From Oribacterium sp. UBA5894 (GTDB taxonomy: Bacteria > Bacillota > Clostridia > Lachnospirales > Lachnospiraceae): a DNA stretch of 9,419 bases. This document shows, one piece after another, positions 5,404-9,419 of this stretch. The stretch covers positions 1-9,419 of the forward strand of contig DJEQ01000100.1 in NCBI GenBank assembly GCA_002431355.1, read 5' to 3'. The notes under the pieces were generated by a model. It saw only the letters and a program-made list of their open reading frames with translations. It made no database searches and was not told the origin of the DNA. The position numbers were made by a program, and so were the translations under genes. Every line of letters starts with the position of its first letter. The stretch's first letter is position 1.

Positions 5404-7359
5404 ATGAATACAGAACATTTATCACATGAACCTAAACGTCCTCATGTATTTTGGGGACTGCTATTTCCTTTTCTCGAATTTGTCCTTGGTGGGATTCTGC
5501 TTGCCCTCCTTGTGTCTCATATTCAGGAGCGGAATCTCCATGATCAGCAGCAGGATGCCGATATCAATTGCATGACCTACGCAGATCGTATCCAGAATGA
5601 TCTCCAGTCGGATATCAGCATCACGGACAGCCTCGAGCAGATCATCATCAGCGAAAATGGACGCTGTGACAATTTTTATGCGATCGCCAGAAATCTGAAC
5701 CGGGATTCCATTGAAAGCATTCAGCTTGCGCCCTCTGGCATTGTTTCCCATCTCTATGAGAGCGAGCGCGCTCGCTCTTCTACAGAGACGCTGCTCTCCT
5801 CCTCAGAGACGGAGGGTGACATGGATGACGCTGCAGCTTTCTCATCAAAAGAGGAGACGCAGGCACCCTCTCTCCAAAAGGACGAAGTGTCTGCTTCAGC
5901 AAATGCAGCTTCGGAAGAAGAGCCTTCCCTGGATGAGGGAGCTCTGGAGGATGCGACGGAGAGTCGGCAAAATCCCTATGCTGTATATGCACGAGAGCAC
6001 GACATCACCACCCTGGAGGGCCCTGTCCAGCTTGCGGATGGGCATCAGGGGCTGATTGCGCGAAATCCAGTCTTTCTATCGCAGAACGGGCAGCGAACCT
6101 TCTGGGGCTTCACCATCGTCGTCATTCGCGTCCCAGACGTTTTTTCCAGTTCGCTTCATTCTCTTGAGTACTTCGGCTATCAGTATCGCCTATTAAAGAC
6201 CAGCTCCCCATGGGATAGCAGCACGCTGGAATGCTCCCGCTCTCAGCAGGAGCTCATCGATCCAGTATCTCACTGGTTTATGCTTGGTGGAGATTCCTGG
6301 GAGCTGCAGTTGATGCCAGACAATGCCTGGGCGACCGATGCGCTCAGCACCGTTGTGCAGTGGGCAGGTCTCGTCATCCTCCTTCTGGTAGCAGGTCTCA
6401 GCTATGCGATTTTCGTCCTCAATGAGCACAAGCAGCATCTCTGCGAGATTTCCGAGACCGATACCCTGACAGGCATCTATAACCTGAACGGCTTTCAGAA
6501 GCAGCTGTCCCTCTTCCTCCAGCACCATCCAGATCAATCCTGCATTCTTGCCGAGCTCGACATTGACAATTTCAAATTCATCAATGACCTGTATGGACAC
6601 CCTGCGGGGGATACTGCCCTCCAAAGTCTCTCCACCGCTTTAGCGGAGTTTTTTAATACCGATGCCATCCTTGGTCGAAATGGAGGCGATGAATTCTGTC
6701 TGTTCCTGCCAGAGAAAACGCGTGAAAGCGCCCGTCCTCTTTTGCAGGAATTCTGCTCCGCCCCTCAGTCCTTCCTGTATAAGGGACAGAAGCATAATTT
6801 CACGATTTCCATGGGCTATGCGGAGTATCCGGTACAGGCAAAGAGTCATGAAGCACTGATTCGGCTTGCAGATGCTGCACTCTATGAGGTAAAGCTCCGT
6901 GGCAAAAATGGCTGTAAGGCCTATGAGACGGACATCAAGGAAATTCGAACGCAGCTTGGCTTTGCACTCAATGATATTTCTGCAAATCTTCCGTGCGCCT
7001 TTCTGATCTATCGTGCGGATCCGGAGAACGATGAGCTTCTTTTTGCGAATCATGAGATGCTGAGCCTGACCGGCTGCACAAACATGGAGGAATTTTTCAA
7101 CTACACCGGTCGCCACTTCCGTTCGCTCGTACGTGCGGATGAGTTTGCGGCAGTAGAAGCCGACATCTGGGCACAGATTCAGGCGGACAATGCCGACAGC
7201 AATGACTACATCCGCTTCTCTCTCGTTCGACGCGACGGTTCCACCCTTCCTGTACTCGATCATGGGCGGATCGTGGATAACAGCCTTTACGGACGTGTGT
7301 TCTATGTGATTTTTACCGATGAAGAGAAATATGTGCGGCATTATCAGCCGAAAATGTAA
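5404..7359 (+). CDS. Membrane diguanylate cyclase: CHASE-like sensor, GGDEF, C-terminal PAS-like domain
   Basis: Counting from ATG 5404 the protein has 651 residues. The open frame extends to a TTG at 5380, but the promoter position favours 5404; the ribosome site is weak. A first membrane helix (about 17-40) and a second (about 316-340) enclose an extracytoplasmic sensor. Its SIESIQLAPSGIVSHLY and GPVQLADGHQGLIARNPVF stretches resemble CHASE domains. An acidic Ser/Glu/Ala-rich insert fills about 119-190. The GGDEF domain (about 350-507) has DTLTGIYN, DIDNFKFINDLYGHPAGD and an intact RNGGDEF (GGDEF at 427-431), so it should condense two GTP into cyclic di-GMP. The usual RxxD inhibitory site is replaced (aligned residues N418 and A421), so standard product inhibition is not expected. 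Residues about 520-645 look PAS-like, an unusual position after GGDEF. No EAL domain is present. The gene is monocistronic and ends before a hairpin. Confidence 0.87.
   Translation: MNTEHLSHEPKRPHVFWGLLFPFLEFVLGGILLALLVSHIQERNLHDQQQDADINCMTYADRIQNDLQSDISITDSLEQIIISENGRCDNFYAIARNLNRDSIESIQLAPSGIVSHLYESERARSSTETLLSSSETEGDMDDAAAFSSKEETQAPSLQKDEVSASANAASEEEPSLDEGALEDATESRQNPYAVYAREHDITTLEGPVQLADGHQGLIARNPVFLSQNGQRTFWGFTIVVIRVPDVFSSSLHSLEYFGYQYRLLKTSSPWDSSTLECSRSQQELIDPVSHWFMLGGDSWELQLMPDNAWATDALSTVVQWAGLVILLLVAGLSYAIFVLNEHKQHLCEISETDTLTGIYNLNGFQKQLSLFLQHHPDQSCILAELDIDNFKFINDLYGHPAGDTALQSLSTALAEFFNTDAILGRNGGDEFCLFLPEKTRESARPLLQEFCSAPQSFLYKGQKHNFTISMGYAEYPVQAKSHEALIRLADAALYEVKLRGKNGCKAYETDIKEIRTQLGFALNDISANLPCAFLIYRADPENDELLFANHEMLSLTGCTNMEEFFNYTGRHFRSLVRADEFAAVEADIWAQIQADNADSNDYIRFSLVRRDGSTLPVLDHGRIVDNSLYGRVFYVIFTDEEKYVRHYQPKM
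5759..5778. repeat. 20-bp perfect palindrome inside the cyclase gene
   Basis: The half-site AGAGCGAGCG is followed immediately by its exact reverse complement CGCTCGCTCT. It encodes part of ESERARSS at the start of the acidic low-complexity insert in the sensor domain. It may mark an insertion point or be a chance product of repetitive coding. Confidence 0.7.
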
Positions 7360-7378
7360 AAGCCGCTTCCGTATGTAC

Positions 7379-7420
7379 AAGGACGCCCTGTGGGAACATA
7401 AGCTCTCACAGGGCGCCCTT
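7379..7420. terminator. Hairpin between convergent genes, probable terminator
   Basis: Arms AAGGACGCCCTGTG (7379-7392) and CACAGGGCGCCCTT (7407-7420) pair over 14 positions with one A/C mismatch and a 14-nt loop. On the plus strand a T-rich but interrupted stretch follows (AACTTTGTCCTTT...TTTATTTATTTT), so it best serves the cyclase gene, 20 nt after its stop. For the oppositely directed synthase gene the trailing bases are poorer in T, so bidirectional function is possible but weaker. Confidence 0.65.
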
Positions 7421-7501
7421 AACTTTGTCCTTTGGTTTATTTATTTTCTGGATTGCGGAACATCCGTCATACGTATGGAACGAGCGGTATCTCCGAGTCT
7501 C

Positions 7502-9145
7502 TTACAGACTTCTCAGCTCTGCACTCAGCTCCTCATTGGCGGAGTAGTCCACCGGCGTATCAATGATGACCGGTACCTTCTCCTCGAAGCCCTTCTGAAT
7601 GGCCTCACCAAGTTCGTCCGCTGAGCTGATGCGCACACCCTTACAGTGCATGGCCTCTGCGAGGGCCACAAAATCCGGGTTCGTGAAGTCGACGAAGGCG
7701 GCACGGCCATACTGCTCCTGCTCCTTCCACTTAATGAGACCATACTCGCTGTCATGGAAGATCACCACAACGAAGTTGAGGCCTAAGCGCACGGCGGTTT
7801 CCAGCTCCTGCGAATTCATCATGAAGCCGCCGTCGCCCGTTGCCACAAGTACATGGCGCTCCGGGTACACAAGCTTCGCTGCGACGGCTCCTGGCACGCC
7901 GATGCCCATGCTGGCGAAGCCATTCGAAATGATACAGGTCTCCGGCTTGTAGCAGCCATACAGACGCCCGATCCACATCTTGTGGGCGCCGACATCCGAA
8001 ATCAGAATATCTTCCGGATCCGACAGAGCCTTTCGGATATCAGCAACGATGCGCTGCGGCTTCATCGGAAAAGCATCTGACTTCACCGCCTCCTCGATGG
8101 ATTCCTCGAAGCGACGCTTGATGGCGAAGGCCCACTCCGGCTCCTCCTTTGCCTCGAGCTGCTGTCCGAGACGCTTGAGGGAGGAGTCAATGTCACCATT
8201 GACCTGCACCTCACACTGGTAGTACTTGCTGATATCCGCCTGCCAGTTCGAAATATGCACGATGCGATGATTTCGCTCGTTGTTCCACTTCGAAGGTTTC
8301 AGCTCCATCAGATCATAGCCGATGCAGATGACGAGATCCGCTTCTTCAAAGAGACGATTCACATAGTCACGCTGCGGAATTCCGATGGTCATCATGGAAT
8401 ATGGATTATCTGCCGATACGATGCCCTTCGCCATCATGGTATTCACGACCGGAATGTGCAGCTTCTCTGCAAATTCTGTAATGACCTTCGATGATGCATA
8501 ATGGACCGCATTGTTTCCGACGAAGATGAGGGGCTTTCGGGCACTTCGGATGGACTCCACCGCCATCTGAATCTCTGCCTCTTCGGCCTCCTGCTGACTC
8601 ACCACATCCTTCATGAGCGGCATCTCGAGTCCGCTCACCTGCATCTTCGCGATGTCCACTGGCAGGTCAATGTGGGCAGCCCCCATGCGGCCGGCACCAC
8701 CCTCCGCGTACTTGAAGGCGAGACGGACGATTTCATTAACCGTATCCGGACGCATGACGAGCTTCGTACGCTTTGTGATCGGTTCGAAGATCTTCGCAAG
8801 GTCGAGATTCTGATGGCTCGTGAGATGCATCTGATCCGAGCTTACCTGTCCCGTGATGGCGACGAGTGGCGCACCATCGAGGTTCGCATCGGCAACACCC
8901 GTCACGAGATTCGTTGCGCCCGGGCCGAGCGTTGCGAGACAAACCCCGGCCTTTCCGGTAAGACGTCCGTAGACATCCGCCATGAAGGCGGCACCCTGCT
9001 CGTGTCGCACGACCACGAAATGAAGCCGAGGCTCATCGGCAATCGCCTGAATAAGCTCGAGATTCTCCTCGCCTGGAATACCGAAGATGTACTTGACCCC
9101 CTCTGTTACCAGACATTCCACCATTAATTTTGCTGCTGTACGCAT
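7502..9145 (-). CDS. alsS: Acetolactate synthase, catabolic AlsS-like type
   Basis: The 547-residue protein is a full-length thiamine-diphosphate enzyme that joins two pyruvates into 2-acetolactate plus CO2, feeding acetoin/butanediol formation or branched-chain amino acid synthesis. Residues 1-165 form the Pyr domain with FGIPGEENLEL, the catalytic glutamate E49 in RHEQGAAFMA, and YGRLTGKAGVCLATLGPGATNL. The middle domain follows (about 190-340). The PP domain has the ThDP/Mg motif GDGGFMMNSQELETAVRL (437-454) ending at HDSEY (D465). The stretch SHQNLDLAKIFEPITK matches catabolic AlsS/BudB enzymes better than FAD-dependent biosynthetic IlvB. No small regulatory subunit gene (ilvN-like) and no decarboxylase gene (alsD) is in the window, which also fits the catabolic type. 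ATG 9145 follows GGGGAGG at five-base spacing. An intrinsic terminator lies in its leader. IlvB-like biosynthetic use cannot be excluded. Confidence 0.88.
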   Translation of the reverse strand: MRTAAKLMVECLVTEGVKYIFGIPGEENLELIQAIADEPRLHFVVVRHEQGAAFMADVYGRLTGKAGVCLATLGPGATNLVTGVADANLDGAPLVAITGQVSSDQMHLTSHQNLDLAKIFEPITKRTKLVMRPDTVNEIVRLAFKYAEGGAGRMGAAHIDLPVDIAKMQVSGLEMPLMKDVVSQQEAEEAEIQMAVESIRSARKPLIFVGNNAVHYASSKVITEFAEKLHIPVVNTMMAKGIVSADNPYSMMTIGIPQRDYVNRLFEEADLVICIGYDLMELKPSKWNNERNHRIVHISNWQADISKYYQCEVQVNGDIDSSLKRLGQQLEAKEEPEWAFAIKRRFEESIEEAVKSDAFPMKPQRIVADIRKALSDPEDILISDVGAHKMWIGRLYGCYKPETCIISNGFASMGIGVPGAVAAKLVYPERHVLVATGDGGFMMNSQELETAVRLGLNFVVVIFHDSEYGLIKWKEQEQYGRAAFVDFTNPDFVALAEAMHCKGVRISSADELGEAIQKGFEEKVPVIIDTPVDYSANEELSAELRSL

Positions 9146-9177
9146 GATTTCCTCCCCATTTCAGACTGCATGCAATG

Positions 9178-9213
9178 AAAAAGGTGCCTCAGGAACGATC
9201 CTGAAGCACCTTT
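9178..9213 (-). terminator. Strong intrinsic terminator in the acetolactate synthase leader
   Basis: Reading leftward, AAAGGTGCTTCAGGA pairs with TCCTGAGGCACCTTT around a four-base TCGT loop, giving 15 pairs including one G-U, followed directly by a run of T (9178-9182). It ends only about 32 nt before the synthase ATG, too close for a separate promoter with a normal leader. It is therefore probably a conditional attenuator rather than the end of an unrelated transcript. Confidence 0.85.
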
Positions 9214-9217
9214 GCTT

Positions 9218-9316
9218 TCATTTAAATATAGATTCTGTCTCCTGAATGTCAGATGCGCCACCGTCTCTGCTGCGTCTCCTGAAGAGAAGCGCTCTCAAAC
9301 GGTCCACCCTGTACAT
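9218..9316 (-). CDS. Possible 32-residue leader ORF upstream of acetolactate synthase
   Basis: ATG at 9316 opens a 32-codon frame that ends in TGA at 9218-9220, four bases before the terminator stem. It begins about 12 nt after the predicted transcription start. The peptide is Arg-rich (seven Arg, with RRRSR near 13-17) and has scattered Leu, Val and Ile codons but no run of branched-chain codons. There is no clear ribosome site, which is the main argument against it. If translated, a ribosome at the stop would cover the 5' arm of the terminator. Confidence 0.28.
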   Translation of the reverse strand: MYRVDRLRALLFRRRSRDGGASDIQETESIFK

Positions 9317-9334
9317 TTTCGGAAACAATTGTGA

Positions 9335-9363
9335 ATTATAGCACGCGGCGGGCACTTTCGCCA
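9335..9363 (-). promoter_or_regulatory. Extended -10 promoter of acetolactate synthase
   Basis: Leftward TGCTATAAT gives an extended -10 (TG at 9342-9343, TATAAT at 9335-9340). The hexamer 17 bp upstream, TGGCGA (9358-9363), is only a half match to the -35 consensus, as is common for extended -10 promoters. The predicted start near 9328 gives a leader of about 180 nt containing the 32-codon ORF and the terminator. Confidence 0.6.
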
Positions 9364-9419
9364 TCCTTCTTCAATAGAATTCCTCTATCAGAGACATAAC
9401 AGCCGTCTATGTGGCGAGC
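9336..9419 (-). CDS. Possible C-terminal end of an upstream minus-strand gene
   Basis: One leftward frame is open from the window edge for 27 codons and stops at TAA 9336-9338; the other two minus frames close within the first 30 bases or so. The visible residues, ending KKDGESARRVL, look protein-like but I do not recognise them. The stop overlaps the -10 box of the synthase promoter. The stretch is too short to be sure it is coding. Confidence 0.2.
   Translation of the reverse strand, partial: ARHIDGCYVSDRGILLKKDGESARRVL

Noticed and set aside
7446..7501. Ten-base palindrome CATACGTATG after the synthase stop as a terminator
   Set aside because: It is too short, with no loop and no T-run after it. 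The hairpin at 7379-7420 is the better candidate.
9298..9313. T-box-like AGGGTGGACCG in the acetolactate synthase leader
   Set aside because: It resembles the T-box core AGGGTGGNACCGCG but lacks one base and the GCG end. There is no room for Stem I before it, and the terminator downstream does not share its sequence.

Overview
The window looks like chromosomal DNA of a low-to-mid GC Bacillota bacterium, most likely a Clostridia member of the Lachnospiraceae type. This rests on strong AGGAGG-type ribosome sites, protein family styles common in that group (AAA-ATPase-like/PDDEXK_9, ComEC-like hydrolase with an Ada-like Cys tail, CHASE-GGDEF), and balanced base composition. No rRNA, tRNA, IS element or CRISPR array is visible. 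I cannot name the species.

Layout, left to right. (1) Two coupled minus-strand genes: a 606-residue protein joining an excisionase-type HTH, an AAA-ATPase-like domain and a PD-(D/E)XK nuclease-type domain (496-2316), then a GNAT acetyltransferase cut by the left edge (1-484). In front of the pair is a control region with a good promoter and a 45-bp near-perfect palindrome (2367-2411) that covers the -35 box. (2) A second coupled minus-strand pair: a secreted or membrane-anchored ComEC-like metallo-beta-lactamase-fold hydrolase (3872-5074) and a MATE transporter (2513-3862), 9 nt apart. (3) A divergent intergenic region (5075-5403) with a promoter for the plus-strand gene. (4) A plus-strand membrane diguanylate cyclase (5404-7359) with a CHASE-like sensor carrying an acidic insert, an intact GGDEF motif and a C-terminal PAS-like domain. 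(5) A convergent intergenic hairpin (7379-7420). (6) A minus-strand catabolic-type acetolactate synthase (7502-9145), whose leader contains an extended -10 promoter, a 32-codon ORF and a strong intrinsic terminator just ahead of its ribosome site.

The genes do not form one pathway. The most interesting parts are two regulatory architectures. One is the palindrome plus repeated AACGAAAT motif in front of a protein that carries its own DNA-binding domain, which suggests autoregulation of an uncharacterised HTH-ATPase-nuclease. The other is the acetolactate synthase leader, where a terminator sits with no room for a promoter behind it, so expression should depend on conditional read-through. Nothing here proves a new system. 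The HTH-AAA-PDDEXK unit with its operator-like palindrome is the best candidate.
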